Assembly (NCBI GenBank): GCA_012520575.1
Contig: JAAYOB010000018.1
Coordinates: 1-64,000, forward strand
Direction: 5' to 3'
DNA length: 64,000 nucleotides
From: Candidatus Stramentimicrobium fermentans
Lineage (GTDB): Bacteria > Atribacterota > Phoenicimicrobiia > Phoenicimicrobiales > Stramentimicrobiaceae
Below the pieces are notes generated by a model, which ran no database searches, was not told the origin of the DNA, and saw nothing but the letters and a program-made list of their open reading frames with translations. The position numbers were made by a program, and so were the translations under genes. Shown piece by piece: positions 28,788 through 37,948 of this stretch (positions are counted from its first letter, which is position 1; each line of letters opens with the position of its first letter).

Positions 28788-30245
28788 ATGAAAGAGCCAG
28801 GGGGAAATTTTACCTCAAAAAGAAAATTATCAAAACAGCAGCAGACAGAGCTCATTGCAAACGAAGACAGGTTTCATAATCTCATTGAAATGCTGCCCGG
28901 CATGGTTGTTGAATCGGACCTTGACGGGAATATTGCTTATATTAATAAAAAGGGTTTAGAAATACTGGGCTATACAGCTGAGGAAATAAAAGAAAAGAAT
29001 ATCTGGGAATTACTTGCCAGACCATGTTTGGGGAAAGACAAGAATAGATTAAAAAAATTATTTTTAAAAGGAATAAAATACCCGCAGGAATATTATTTAA
29101 TTCGGAAAGACCAATCCTTGCTCCCCATTGAAATTCACTGTTCTCCCATAAAAGATTCTAAAGGTAAATTGATCGGTTTTCAAGGTATCCTGCTCGATAT
29201 AACTTCACGTAAGAAATACGAAGATAAGATTAAGCATCTCTGTTTTCATGATAAATTAACCGGTCTATATAACCGCGCTTATTTTGAAGAAGAGCTGGAG
29301 AGATTAAATAATAGCCGGCTGCTGCCCATAAGCGTCATAATGGGTGATGTGAATAATCTAAAGGTGATTAATGATACTTTCGGTCATCAGCACGGTGACC
29401 AGCTGTTGATTAAAATAGCTGATATTTTGCGCTCCACCTTTAGGAAGAGTGACGTAATCAGCCGGTTCGGGGGAGATGAATTTAGCATCATCCTTCCCAA
29501 TACTTCTTACGAAAAGGGTGTAGAGATAATTAACCGAGTGAAAAAAGCCTGTCAAAAGAACAGTACCCTAAATTTGTTCTTAACTATCTCACTGGGGATT
29601 GCCACTAAAGAGTATGCCTCTCAAAATATTAATACCGTACTGAGAGATGCAGAAGCAGAAATGTATCGCTTTAAAACACTTAATAAGGCAACCATAGAGA
29701 GGGATATATTCGCTTCTTTAGAGAGAGCTTTACGTCAAAAGGATGTAGAAACTGAGGAATATCGGCATGATCTTATTGAATGCGCTCTAAAATTTGGCAA
29801 ATTCTTAAAATTAAAGAAGAAAGAATTGGAAGATCTGAAATTATTGGCTACCATCTGCGATATAGGAAAGATAGCAGTGAGTGAAGAGATTATTCTGAAA
29901 AAAGGCTGGCTGAGCGAGGGTGAATGGTGTGAAATAAGGAAGCATCCTGAAATCGGCTTCAGAATTGCCAAGTCGGCTCCCAAGATTGCCCATTTAGCCG
30001 ATGCAATTTTGTACCACCATGAATTTTGGGATGGCAATGGTTATCCCCATGGTTTAAAAGGTGAGAAAATACCGTTTCTTTCCAGGATCATACATGTAAT
30101 AACTGCCTATCAGGCAATGACTCATAAGCGTCCTTATCGTGAAGCTATGACTAGGGAGGATGCCATTCAAGAGTTGAGAAATGGTCTGGGCAGCCAATTT
30201 GATCCCGAATTGACTGTTATGTTTATTGATATGCTTGCTGACTGA
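28788..30245 (+). CDS. PAS-GGDEF-HD-GYP signalling protein with degenerate HD motif
   Basis: 485 residues, no membrane helix. A PAS domain lies at about 25-150. The GGDEF domain at about 155-310 has intact RFGGDEF (GGDEF 228-232) and should make cyclic di-GMP. The C-terminal HD-GYP domain keeps HHEFWDGNGYP (410-420) and RPYRE, but the HD pair reads Cys357-Asp358 (ICDIGK instead of HDIGK). The later D-x-Y-D-A metal motif reads T-A-Y-Q-A (439-443). Those are metal ligands in active phosphodiesterases, so this half is probably non-catalytic and perhaps a sensor. The gene stands alone. Confidence 0.88.
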   Translation: MKEPGGNFTSKRKLSKQQQTELIANEDRFHNLIEMLPGMVVESDLDGNIAYINKKGLEILGYTAEEIKEKNIWELLARPCLGKDKNRLKKLFLKGIKYPQEYYLIRKDQSLLPIEIHCSPIKDSKGKLIGFQGILLDITSRKKYEDKIKHLCFHDKLTGLYNRAYFEEELERLNNSRLLPISVIMGDVNNLKVINDTFGHQHGDQLLIKIADILRSTFRKSDVISRFGGDEFSIILPNTSYEKGVEIINRVKKACQKNSTLNLFLTISLGIATKEYASQNINTVLRDAEAEMYRFKTLNKATIERDIFASLERALRQKDVETEEYRHDLIECALKFGKFLKLKKKELEDLKLLATICDIGKIAVSEEIILKKGWLSEGEWCEIRKHPEIGFRIAKSAPKIAHLADAILYHHEFWDGNGYPHGLKGEKIPFLSRIIHVITAYQAMTHKRPYREAMTREDAIQELRNGLGSQFDPELTVMFIDMLAD

Positions 30246-30548
30246 GTGAGTATAAAGGTAGAATAAAACAATACAAAAATTTAGCAAATGTTTTTCCTAA
30301 TTCCCGCTTGGATACTTTTTCGCTGAAAGATAATTAAAAATAATTTGATTTATTCTTATTTCTCCCGCTAAAGCCGTTGCTTGTCACCCCTATGTATTTC
30401 TGCCTTGCACTTCTTCTGCAATAATGATAACCATAAATATAGTGTGCAATATTGGTAATAATATAATAGTATTGTAATGGAACAGAACATTCTGCTAAGT
30501 GATCTTAACACTGTTTGAGAAAAGATGAGTCATAGGGAGGGGTATAGG

Positions 30549-31241
30549 ATGACTCTTTTAGAACTAAAACAAATCAAAAAGACTTACTTACAGGGCAAGA
30601 TGGAAGTACCCGCTCTTAGAGGAGTGGACTTGATAGTAGATAAGGGCGAGTTTATTACTATCTTTGGTCCCTCCGGGTCGGGTAAAACCACTCTGCTCAA
30701 CATGATTGGTTGTTTAGATACCCCTACCGATGGCGAGATTTATCTTAACGGTAATAGAATCAGTGCCCTCTCTAAGAAAGAACTCGCCCTGATTAGAAGG
30801 AATAATATCGGGTTTATTTTTCAAAGCCATAACCTTATACCGGTTTTGACGGCATATGAAAATGTGGAATTTGCCCTGCTGCTTATTGGAAGATTATCAG
30901 AGGGAGAGACGAGAGAAAGAGTATTTAAAATGCTGGCTAAGGTAGGTTTAAAGGGCAAAGAAAATCGTAAACCCGGAGAATTATCCGGTGGAGAGAATCA
31001 GAGAGTAGCCATAGCACGTGCTTTAATCAAAGAACCCAAGTTAATTTTAGCCGATGAGCCTACCGCTAATTTAGATTCAGAGAATGCCCTGGATGTTATT
31101 AAGATTATGACCATGATGAATATGGAATTAGGCAACACTTTTATTTTTTCCACTCATGACCCGCAGATTAGGGAATATGCCCGGAGGTATATCAATCTGA
31201 GAGACGGGCTTATTTTTTCCGATAAGAAGAAGGAGCAGTAA
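30549..31241 (+). CDS. LolD/MacB-type ABC ATPase
   Basis: 230 residues from ATG 30549, chosen because GGGAGGGG lies 7 bases upstream; ATG 30525 is the alternative. Walker A is GPSGSGKTT at 40-48, followed by the family's NMIGCLDTPT; the signature is LSGGENQRVAIARAL, Walker B ILADEPTANLD and the H-loop STHDP. It powers the two FtsX-like permeases that follow. Such MacB/LolD systems extract lipoproteins or other molecules from the outer face of the inner membrane by a mechanotransmission cycle. Confidence 0.92.
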   Translation: MTLLELKQIKKTYLQGKMEVPALRGVDLIVDKGEFITIFGPSGSGKTTLLNMIGCLDTPTDGEIYLNGNRISALSKKELALIRRNNIGFIFQSHNLIPVLTAYENVEFALLLIGRLSEGETRERVFKMLAKVGLKGKENRKPGELSGGENQRVAIARALIKEPKLILADEPTANLDSENALDVIKIMTMMNMELGNTFIFSTHDPQIREYARRYINLRDGLIFSDKKKEQ

Positions 31242-31248
31242 ACCGGAG

Positions 31249-32490
31249 ATGTTTTTTAGTATTTATCTGGGCTTAAAGAATCTGTTAAGACAGAAAAGAA
31301 GGAATATTATCACTATTCTGGTGATTGCCTTCTCCTTTTTAGGTTATCTTTTTGCAGAATCCCTGATGAACGGTATGGAAGAGATGTCCTTTGAGAGCAT
31401 TCAAAATTTCGAAACAGGCAATATTCAGATTGCCGAGCCGGATTATTGGGAAGAGAGGGATGAATTACCCATAAAAGGGTTAGTAGCTTGGAATGAGGAG
31501 CTGGAGGGGATTATCGGTCAGACTGACGGTGTAATTGGTGTTTCTCCTGAATTAAAGTTCCCTGCCAATCTGAATAACGGCATAGATGAGATGTCCATTA
31601 TAGGATTGGGAATTAATCCGAAAAAATATAATGAGGTCTTTCAGACCGGAGAATACTTCATAGAAGGGTCATTGGGGACCCTGAATGATAATAAAGCCGT
31701 AATCGGTACAGTACTTGCCGAGCTGATGGATTTAAAGAAAGATGACCATATTATTTTACTGATAAGGACAAAAGAGGATACCTTTAATACTATTGACTTA
31801 GAGGTGGGCGGCATCATACGTACACCCAATCCGATGTTGAACAGCAGAATAGTTTTAATGCCATTGGATATAGCGCAACGCTCTTTGAATGTAGGCGATA
31901 TGGTAAGCATGGTTTCACTGAAGACCTCTCCCGCTATGCCCGAAAAAAGTATCATTAAATCTTTAGAAGATAGTTTTCGAGTAAAAAAACTTTCCTCGCA
32001 GGTCTATTCCTGGCGAGAATCAGCGGCTGATGTTATTACACTGAGTACTGCTAAAAAAGGAGGTGCCGGTGCCATCCTCTCCGTAGTTCTCTTAATTGGT
32101 ATAGTGGGTATCGTAAATAATATCATACTCTCCGGCATAGAAAGAACTGCCGAAATTGGTATGATGAAAGCCCTGGGAATGAGAGAATGGGAGATTGTCT
32201 TGGTCTTTATGGTAGAAGCTGCCGGTATCGGGGTATTGGGAGGATTGGCAAGCTGTCTCTTGGGTTACCTCTCGGTATTATGGTTGGTGAGTAGTGGATT
32301 TAATGTGGCTAATTTTGGGGATTGGTCTCAATATGGAATTCCTATAGTTGACAGGATTTATGGTGTCTGGAATTGTCAGGCTTTTCTGTATATCTTTGTA
32401 TCAAGTGTAGCCGTTGCGGTATTATCCAGTATATGGCCCTCTTATTGGGCAGCACGGAAAGACCCGGTTGAGGCGATATACCGGCATTGA
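31249..32490 (+). CDS. FtsX/LolC-LolE-type ABC permease 1
   Basis: 413 residues: helix 1 near 15-38, a large extracytoplasmic domain (about 40-265), then three helices at the C-terminus. That is the MacB/LolCE topology. The C-terminal GIERTAEIGMMKALGMREWEI motif is the coupling helix that contacts the ATPase. CCGGAG lies just before ATG 31249. It lies 7 bases after the ATPase and 10 bases before a paralogue, so ATPase and two permeases form one operon, like LolCDE. Confidence 0.9.
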   Translation: MFFSIYLGLKNLLRQKRRNIITILVIAFSFLGYLFAESLMNGMEEMSFESIQNFETGNIQIAEPDYWEERDELPIKGLVAWNEELEGIIGQTDGVIGVSPELKFPANLNNGIDEMSIIGLGINPKKYNEVFQTGEYFIEGSLGTLNDNKAVIGTVLAELMDLKKDDHIILLIRTKEDTFNTIDLEVGGIIRTPNPMLNSRIVLMPLDIAQRSLNVGDMVSMVSLKTSPAMPEKSIIKSLEDSFRVKKLSSQVYSWRESAADVITLSTAKKGGAGAILSVVLLIGIVGIVNNIILSGIERTAEIGMMKALGMREWEIVLVFMVEAAGIGVLGGLASCLLGYLSVLWLVSSGFNVANFGDWSQYGIPIVDRIYGVWNCQAFLYIFVSSVAVAVLSSIWPSYWAARKDPVEAIYRH

Positions 32491-32500
32491 GGGTTTTAAA

Positions 32501-33754
32501 ATGAAATTTTTATGGGATTTAGCCCAAAAAAATCTTTCCCGTTCCAGAGCGAGAACCATAGTATCGGTTTTTGCTATTGCTATTGCTGTTATTTCAGTGG
32601 TATTTTTGCGGGGCCTAATCAATGGAGTGCTGGATACCACCTTTGCCAACCATATTCACTATAAAGCGGGACATATCAGAGTCATTGATCAGGAATATAA
32701 ATTGAAAGAAGAACTGATACCACTCAACTATACGGTCAATGGTTTTAATGGAGAAGGTTTTAAAGGTATAGCTGAGGAATTAAAGCAGATCGAAGGAGTA
32801 AAACAGATTCTGCCCCGACTCAGGTTTGCGGCTCTGGTTCCCCATGATGAGAAACTGATAGGTATGCAAGGTTGGGGTGTAGACCCGGAAGGCGAGATCG
32901 GCTTTACAGGAATTGACAAGTATATTACTGAAGGCAGAATGGTGCAATCAGAAAAAAGAGAGTTGGTAATGGGTGCTGATTTAATGGAAAAGCTGGGTAA
33001 GCAAGTCGGAGATAAAGTCACTTTCCTCTATAATACTGTCTTTGATTCTTTTCGTGCTTCTACTTTTCTGCTGGTAGGGAAGGTGGAGAGCAACCTTGAT
33101 TTTTTAGATAAGGCGGTATTCTTTTTGCCATTGGAACAGGCACAGACCATTCTGGAGATGGATGGCGAGGTTACCGAATTACTGATTATCACACCGAATT
33201 ACAATCAAGCGGATAAGATATTGCCCCAAATTACAGAACTTTTTAAGATTAAAGATCCGTTCCAAAAGTATGCCCTGCAGCTCTGGAACAGAGATTATGA
33301 GCTGATTGAGCTGTTTAACTTTGCTAATGTTTTTTATGATTTTATATATATCTTTATTCTGATTCTATCCTGCTTTGTGCTGATAAATACGCTTATTATG
33401 ATTGTCAATGAGAGAAAGAGAGAGATAGGTATGATGAGCGCACTCGGTTTAAACTCCAATGAGATCCTCTCACTCTTTGCTTTGGAAGGGGTAATCATCG
33501 GTACTTTAGGTAGTGCTATCGGAGTGGTTATTGGTGGGGTGCTGACCAAAGTTTTTTCCACGGCGGGTTTGGATTTTAGCGCAGCCATGGAGGGAGTATC
33601 GGCAGATTTACTGTTTGAACCGATGTTTTATACAGTGTTCAGTATGGAAAATTTAATTTTTGCTTTTCTATTGGGAGTGACAGTGGTGACACTGGCATGC
33701 ATGATACCGGCCGGTATGGCAGCTCGATTGGATCCGGTGGGGGCTTTACGTTAA
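32501..33754 (+). CDS. FtsX/LolC-LolE-type ABC permease 2
   Basis: 417 residues from ATG 32501, preceded by GAGGG at about 7 bases; the frame runs upstream into permease 1 but that extension has no family match. The start MKFLWDLAQKNLSRSRART is the typical N-terminal motif. Then come helix 1, an extracytoplasmic domain and three C-terminal helices with the coupling segment NERKREIGMMSALG. It pairs with permease 1 as a LolC/LolE-like heterodimer. The substrate may be lipoproteins, given the LolA-like protein next door. Confidence 0.9.
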   Translation: MKFLWDLAQKNLSRSRARTIVSVFAIAIAVISVVFLRGLINGVLDTTFANHIHYKAGHIRVIDQEYKLKEELIPLNYTVNGFNGEGFKGIAEELKQIEGVKQILPRLRFAALVPHDEKLIGMQGWGVDPEGEIGFTGIDKYITEGRMVQSEKRELVMGADLMEKLGKQVGDKVTFLYNTVFDSFRASTFLLVGKVESNLDFLDKAVFFLPLEQAQTILEMDGEVTELLIITPNYNQADKILPQITELFKIKDPFQKYALQLWNRDYELIELFNFANVFYDFIYIFILILSCFVLINTLIMIVNERKREIGMMSALGLNSNEILSLFALEGVIIGTLGSAIGVVIGGVLTKVFSTAGLDFSAAMEGVSADLLFEPMFYTVFSMENLIFAFLLGVTVVTLACMIPAGMAARLDPVGALR

Positions 33755-33862
33755 ATATATTAAGAGAAAAAGATAGTCGAGAAAGGAGAATGCAGTCTGG
33801 AGAATAGAAAAAAATTCAAAAAGAATAAGGATAGAAATAAATATAGTAATAAAAATATCTTA

Positions 33863-34591
33863 GTGAGAATAATCTCATTCTTGTTTTTAATGATTTTTGC
33901 AATAGCCGCATCTGCCGAGCTGACTGCTTTAGAAATCATAGAAAAGAGAGATGAGAATGAATATATACGCTCAGCCGTTGTTGAAGCTACCATGATAATA
34001 AGCCGGGGGAATAGAAAAATAGAGAAAACCATGGTCAGCTATACTAAAGACAAAAACGCCTTAGCGGAATTTACCAATCCTGCTGATAGGGGAAGTAAGT
34101 TTTTGAAAAGGGACGATAATCTCTGGCTCTTTTTTCCGGATGCCGAGGAGATTGTAAAAATATCCGGTCATATGTTGGAACAAGGGTTTATGGGCAGTGA
34201 TTTTTCATTTCAGGATGTGATGGAATCTGATAAATTGGTTGAGCTTTATACCTTTAGCCTATTAGGAAAAGAGGTTTTTGAAGAGCGTCCTTGTTATGTC
34301 ATTGAAGCAACCGCCCTCCCCGGTAAGAAGGTATCCTATTACCGCAGGAAAGTATGGATAGATAAAGAGCGTTTTGTGACCCTGAAGGGCGAGCTCTATA
34401 CCCAAAACGGACGACTGCTAAAGGAGAGCAAAGTAGAGAAGCTCGAGGAGATAGATGGGCGGTGGTTAGCAGTACAGTCTATTATGGAGAACAAATTACG
34501 GAAGAATACCTATACTCGATTTATTATTAATAATATTGACTTAGCTCCCAAATTAGATGATAAAATTTTTAGCCTGCAGAGCTTACGTTAA
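33863..34591 (+). CDS. LolA-like outer-membrane lipoprotein-sorting protein
   Basis: 242 residues from GTG 33863, with a signal peptide ending ASA. The body has the LolA-like (COG2834) beta-fold pattern with NLWLFFPDAEE and YRRKVWIDKE segments. It would carry lipoproteins from the permease pair across the envelope. The start is uncertain: AAAGGAG at 33782 lies 8 bases before CTG 33796, which would add a lysine-rich n-region in frame and a better signal peptide. It closes the Lol-like operon and supports an outer membrane. Confidence 0.82.
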   Translation: MRIISFLFLMIFAIAASAELTALEIIEKRDENEYIRSAVVEATMIISRGNRKIEKTMVSYTKDKNALAEFTNPADRGSKFLKRDDNLWLFFPDAEEIVKISGHMLEQGFMGSDFSFQDVMESDKLVELYTFSLLGKEVFEERPCYVIEATALPGKKVSYYRRKVWIDKERFVTLKGELYTQNGRLLKESKVEKLEEIDGRWLAVQSIMENKLRKNTYTRFIINNIDLAPKLDDKIFSLQSLR

Positions 34592-34832
34592 TAAGTAAAA
34601 AAATTAGGATACCATTCGAACAGTTTCTACAGAACCCCTTTTTTATTTTACAATGGGAAAATAAGGAAGGGAATTTTTATTTATAAGTTTAGCTAAATAT
34701 TTTAAAAGCTTGTTTTATAAAACGATGTTATAGCCTTTTTAAAATTTCCATAATAAGTTATTATTACTATACCATTGTAAATAGATATGTATTTTGTAAA
34801 GAAGGTTGCTAAGTGAAAGGAGTAAGTAGCAA

Positions 34833-35870
34833 ATGGTGATTAATTTAAGGAGTGATACCCAGACTCTGCCTACTGAGGAGATGTTAGAGGCAATGAGAAA
34901 TGCCTCTTTGGGTGATGATGTGTTAGGAGAAGATCCTACGGTCAATAAGCTGGAAAAGTTATCTGCCGAAATGTTAGGTAAAGAAGCAGCGCTTTTGGTG
35001 GCGAGCGGTACCATGGGCAATCTCTGTGCCCTGATGAGCCATACCCATCCCGGTGATGAAGTTATCTTAGAGGCCGAGTCTCATACCTACTATTATGAAG
35101 TGGGTGGATTTTCGGCCTTAGCCGGGCTTTCTCCCCGTTTTGTACAGGGTGAACATGGCATAATGTCAGTGGATAAGATTAAAGAGGCAATCAGACCGGG
35201 AGATATTCATTTTCCTCACCCGACTCTATTATGTATTGAGAATACCCATAACCGTGGTGGAGGGACAGTATATCCGGTCACTCTGATGGATGAGATTGCC
35301 CAATTTGCCCATAAGCAGGGTTTGAAAGTTCATATAGATGGTGCGCGTATCTTTAATGCCTCTGTTGCCTTAGGGGTTTCGGTAACGGAATTAGTGAAAA
35401 GTGCCGATTCAGTGATGTTCTGCCTCTCCAAAGGATTGAGCGCACCGATTGGTTCCATACTGGCAGGAGATAAGGGCTTTGTAGAGAAAGCAAGGAAAGT
35501 AAGAAAGATGGTTGGAGGGGGTATGAGGCAGGCAGGAATAATAGCTGCTGCCGGTATAGTAGCTTTAGAGAAAATGGTTGACCGCTTATCAGAGGACCAT
35601 GCATATGCCCGCTATATTGCTGAGGAATTGATTAAAGTTGGCGGTTTGAATATTGATTTAGAAACTGTACAGACCAATATGGTCTATTGCGATACCAGCC
35701 CTTTGAAAATTAGCGCAGACCAATTTGCCAACCTGCTTAAAGAACAGGGATTGTTAGTTTCAGCAGTTTCAACCGATCAGATACGCCTGGTAACCAGCCG
35801 CCATATAACTGATAAAGAGGCCGGCGAGGTTATTGCAACAATTAAGAGAGTAATCGAAAACGTACTGTAA
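34833..35870 (+). CDS. ltaE: Low-specificity L-threonine aldolase
   Basis: 345 residues, a PLP enzyme of fold type I that cleaves L-threonine or allo-threonine to glycine and acetaldehyde. The start INLRSDTQTLPT is the family signature, the PLP-stacking histidine is in ESHTYYYE, the aspartate in HIDGARIFNA and the Schiff-base lysine in SKGLSAPIGS. AAAGGAG lies upstream of the ATG. No operon partner. It may supply glycine or feed acetaldehyde to fermentation. Confidence 0.94.
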   Translation: MVINLRSDTQTLPTEEMLEAMRNASLGDDVLGEDPTVNKLEKLSAEMLGKEAALLVASGTMGNLCALMSHTHPGDEVILEAESHTYYYEVGGFSALAGLSPRFVQGEHGIMSVDKIKEAIRPGDIHFPHPTLLCIENTHNRGGGTVYPVTLMDEIAQFAHKQGLKVHIDGARIFNASVALGVSVTELVKSADSVMFCLSKGLSAPIGSILAGDKGFVEKARKVRKMVGGGMRQAGIIAAAGIVALEKMVDRLSEDHAYARYIAEELIKVGGLNIDLETVQTNMVYCDTSPLKISADQFANLLKEQGLLVSAVSTDQIRLVTSRHITDKEAGEVIATIKRVIENVL

Positions 35871-35963
35871 ATAAATAATAATTTCGGCTTAATGTATGTT
35901 AGAATAAACATGAGTTACTCAGGATAAGGAAACACTAATTCGTGAGATGTAAAGGATTAACAT

Positions 35964-36656
35964 GTGAACATAATTAAAGACACCTTGAAGGAAGTGATCT
36001 ACGCTATTTTGCCGATAGCCTTAGTGATTGTTTTCTTTCAATTTACCATTCTCCATCTTCCCACCAAGGACTTTCTTAATTTTTTGGTGGGGGTATTCTT
36101 TGCCTTCGTCGGTTTTGTACTATTTCTTGTGGGAGTTAATGCCAGCTTATTGCCCATCGGTGAAGCTTTTGGGGCTACTCTAATTCAGGATGAGAAGGTC
36201 TGGCTTTTAATGGGTTTTGGTTTTACCTTAGGTTTTACAGTGGTAATAGCAGAGCCGGGACTGCAGATTTTAGCAGGCCAGGTTGCAAAGTCCTCCGGTG
36301 GTGAAATACCTAAATACCTATTACTAGTAATGGTTGCTTTAGGGATGGGGTCATTTTTTACCCTTTCTCTAACCAGGATTATCTTTGGAGTGTCTTTATT
36401 AAAAATACTGTTGGTTAGCTATATTCTATTGTTTACATTAGCATTGTTTTCCCTACCGGAATTCTTTACAGTGGCTTTTGATGCCGGAGGAGTAACCACA
36501 GGTCCTTTAGTGGTACCTTTTATCTTGGCACTGGGGGTGGGTATGTCTGCTATCAGAGGACCTAAGGCGGGTACTGAAGACAGTTTTGGATTTGTGGGTT
36601 TGTCTGCCGTCGGTTCCATTATGGCAGTGTTGATATTGGGGATAATATACCGATGA
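35964..36656 (+). CDS. DUF1538 family membrane protein, copy 1
   Basis: 230 residues with six to seven helices. It shares with the next gene the order: basic N-terminal helix, LP-K segment, FVGFVLFLVGV, a glutamate-proline-G motif (VVIAEPGLQILA) and an FDAGGVTTGP loop. Both motifs are conserved in DUF1538. GTG 35964 is preceded by AAAGGA. The gene overlaps the next by 4 bases. DUF1538 proteins are predicted transporters, uncharacterised as far as I know. Confidence 0.85.
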   Translation: MNIIKDTLKEVIYAILPIALVIVFFQFTILHLPTKDFLNFLVGVFFAFVGFVLFLVGVNASLLPIGEAFGATLIQDEKVWLLMGFGFTLGFTVVIAEPGLQILAGQVAKSSGGEIPKYLLLVMVALGMGSFFTLSLTRIIFGVSLLKILLVSYILLFTLALFSLPEFFTVAFDAGGVTTGPLVVPFILALGVGMSAIRGPKAGTEDSFGFVGLSAVGSIMAVLILGIIYR

Positions 36657-37456
36657 CGATATTTGTTGACGAATTGATAGTGTTAGTCAAAGAAATATTT
36701 ATATCTTTACTACCACTACTAATTATATTTTTAATATTTCAGTTTATTCGTTTAAAGCTGCCCAAAGAACAATTTTTGGTCATAATTAGGGGAATAGTTT
36801 TGACTTTTGTGGGTTTAGTGCTTTTTTTATTGGGTATAAAGGTTGGCTTTATCAGGGTGGGAGAATTAATAGGGCAAACCCTAGGCACACTTGATCATAA
36901 TTGGATTTTGATACCTATCGGCTTTTTATTAGGATTATTAGTGACTCTGGCTGAACCGGGGGTCAGAATTTTAGCTCTTGAGGTAGAAAAAGTTACCGGT
37001 GGATATATCAGTAGAAAGATAATTCTTTATTTTCTAGCGATTGGAGTGGCTCTCGCAGTTGCCCTGTCTATGTTTAGAATGTTAAAAGGTATATCCTTAT
37101 GGTATTTCTTATTACCGGGTTATTGCACTATTTTAACTTTGATGTGGTTTGTAAAACCGATGTTTGTAGCCATTGCCTTTGATTCAGGAGGGTTTGCCAC
37201 CGGGCCGATGATTACTACCTTTATGCTGGCTCTTATGGTGGGCAGCTCTGCAGCCATTAAAGGAAGTAATCCGCTTTTAGATGCCTTTGGTATGGTGGCA
37301 ATGGTGGCAATGGTTCCTATTTTTTCTGTCTTGGTCTTGGGAGTATTATACAAAAGAGAAGAGTTAAGAATAGCAAGACTCGAAAAGCAGGATAGATTAA
37401 AAGAAGAAAAAGAGATAGGGAACGCAAATAGCATATCTCATTCTTTGGATAGATGA
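36653..37456 (+). CDS. DUF1538 family membrane protein, copy 2
   Basis: 267 residues with seven or so helices and a charged, lysine/glutamate-rich tail. It is clearly a paralogue of copy 1: FVGLVLFLLGIKV, VTLAEPGVRILA and FDSGGFATGP repeat the same motifs in the same order. The A-E-P-G and F-D-x-G-G blocks could line a pore in pseudo-symmetric halves of a heterodimer. The ATG overlaps the stop of copy 1, so translation is coupled. A PII gene follows 75 bases downstream. Confidence 0.85.
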   Translation: MTIFVDELIVLVKEIFISLLPLLIIFLIFQFIRLKLPKEQFLVIIRGIVLTFVGLVLFLLGIKVGFIRVGELIGQTLGTLDHNWILIPIGFLLGLLVTLAEPGVRILALEVEKVTGGYISRKIILYFLAIGVALAVALSMFRMLKGISLWYFLLPGYCTILTLMWFVKPMFVAIAFDSGGFATGPMITTFMLALMVGSSAAIKGSNPLLDAFGMVAMVAMVPIFSVLVLGVLYKREELRIARLEKQDRLKEEKEIGNANSISHSLDR

Positions 37457-37531
37457 TATCATGATATTATTTTCTGAATTGTCAGGAAAATTAGATGGAT
37501 GTTTTTATAAATGGAATAGGGGGTAAGGGAG

Positions 37532-37879
37532 ATGGCTGAAGTTGACATTGAATTCGATTTAATTGTAACTATCGTCGATAAAGGAAAAGCCGGCTATGTA
37601 GTGGAAGCATCTAAAAGGGCAGGAGCTTTAGGGGGCACTATACTCTTGGGGCGAGGTTCGGGAACTCGTGAAGGTAGGAAGATATTCGGGATTCCGATCG
37701 AGCCGGAAAAAGAGATAGTCTTAACTTTGATTGACCAACAGCAATCTTCTAAGGTGCTGAAGGCAATTCAAGTAGAGCTGCACTTGGATGAACCGGGAAA
37801 AGGGATTGCCTTTGCGTTAGATGTAAAACATATTGTTGGCATTCATCATGTTTATAATCTTTGTAACAAAGATAGCTGA
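37532..37879 (+). CDS. Divergent PII family signalling protein (PII-NG-like)
   Basis: 115 residues with the PII ferredoxin-like fold. The order is strand (DLIVTIVDKGKAGYVVE), helix, strand (AGALGGTILLGRGSGT), a short T-loop and the end (IVGIHHV). It lacks the uridylylated tyrosine and the canonical T-loop length, and its B-loop region reads DEPGKGIAF rather than TGxxGDGKI. This resembles the 'new group' PII proteins found beside transport genes. It probably binds nucleotide and gates the DUF1538 pair in the manner of GlnK-AmtB. GGGAG precedes the ATG. Confidence 0.8.
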   Translation: MAEVDIEFDLIVTIVDKGKAGYVVEASKRAGALGGTILLGRGSGTREGRKIFGIPIEPEKEIVLTLIDQQQSSKVLKAIQVELHLDEPGKGIAFALDVKHIVGIHHVYNLCNKDS

Positions 37880-37948
37880 CCTAACTAACCAAAGAATAAT
37901 TAGAATTAGGCATAACTATTTTTTAATAATGGCCTTTACTAACAAAAG

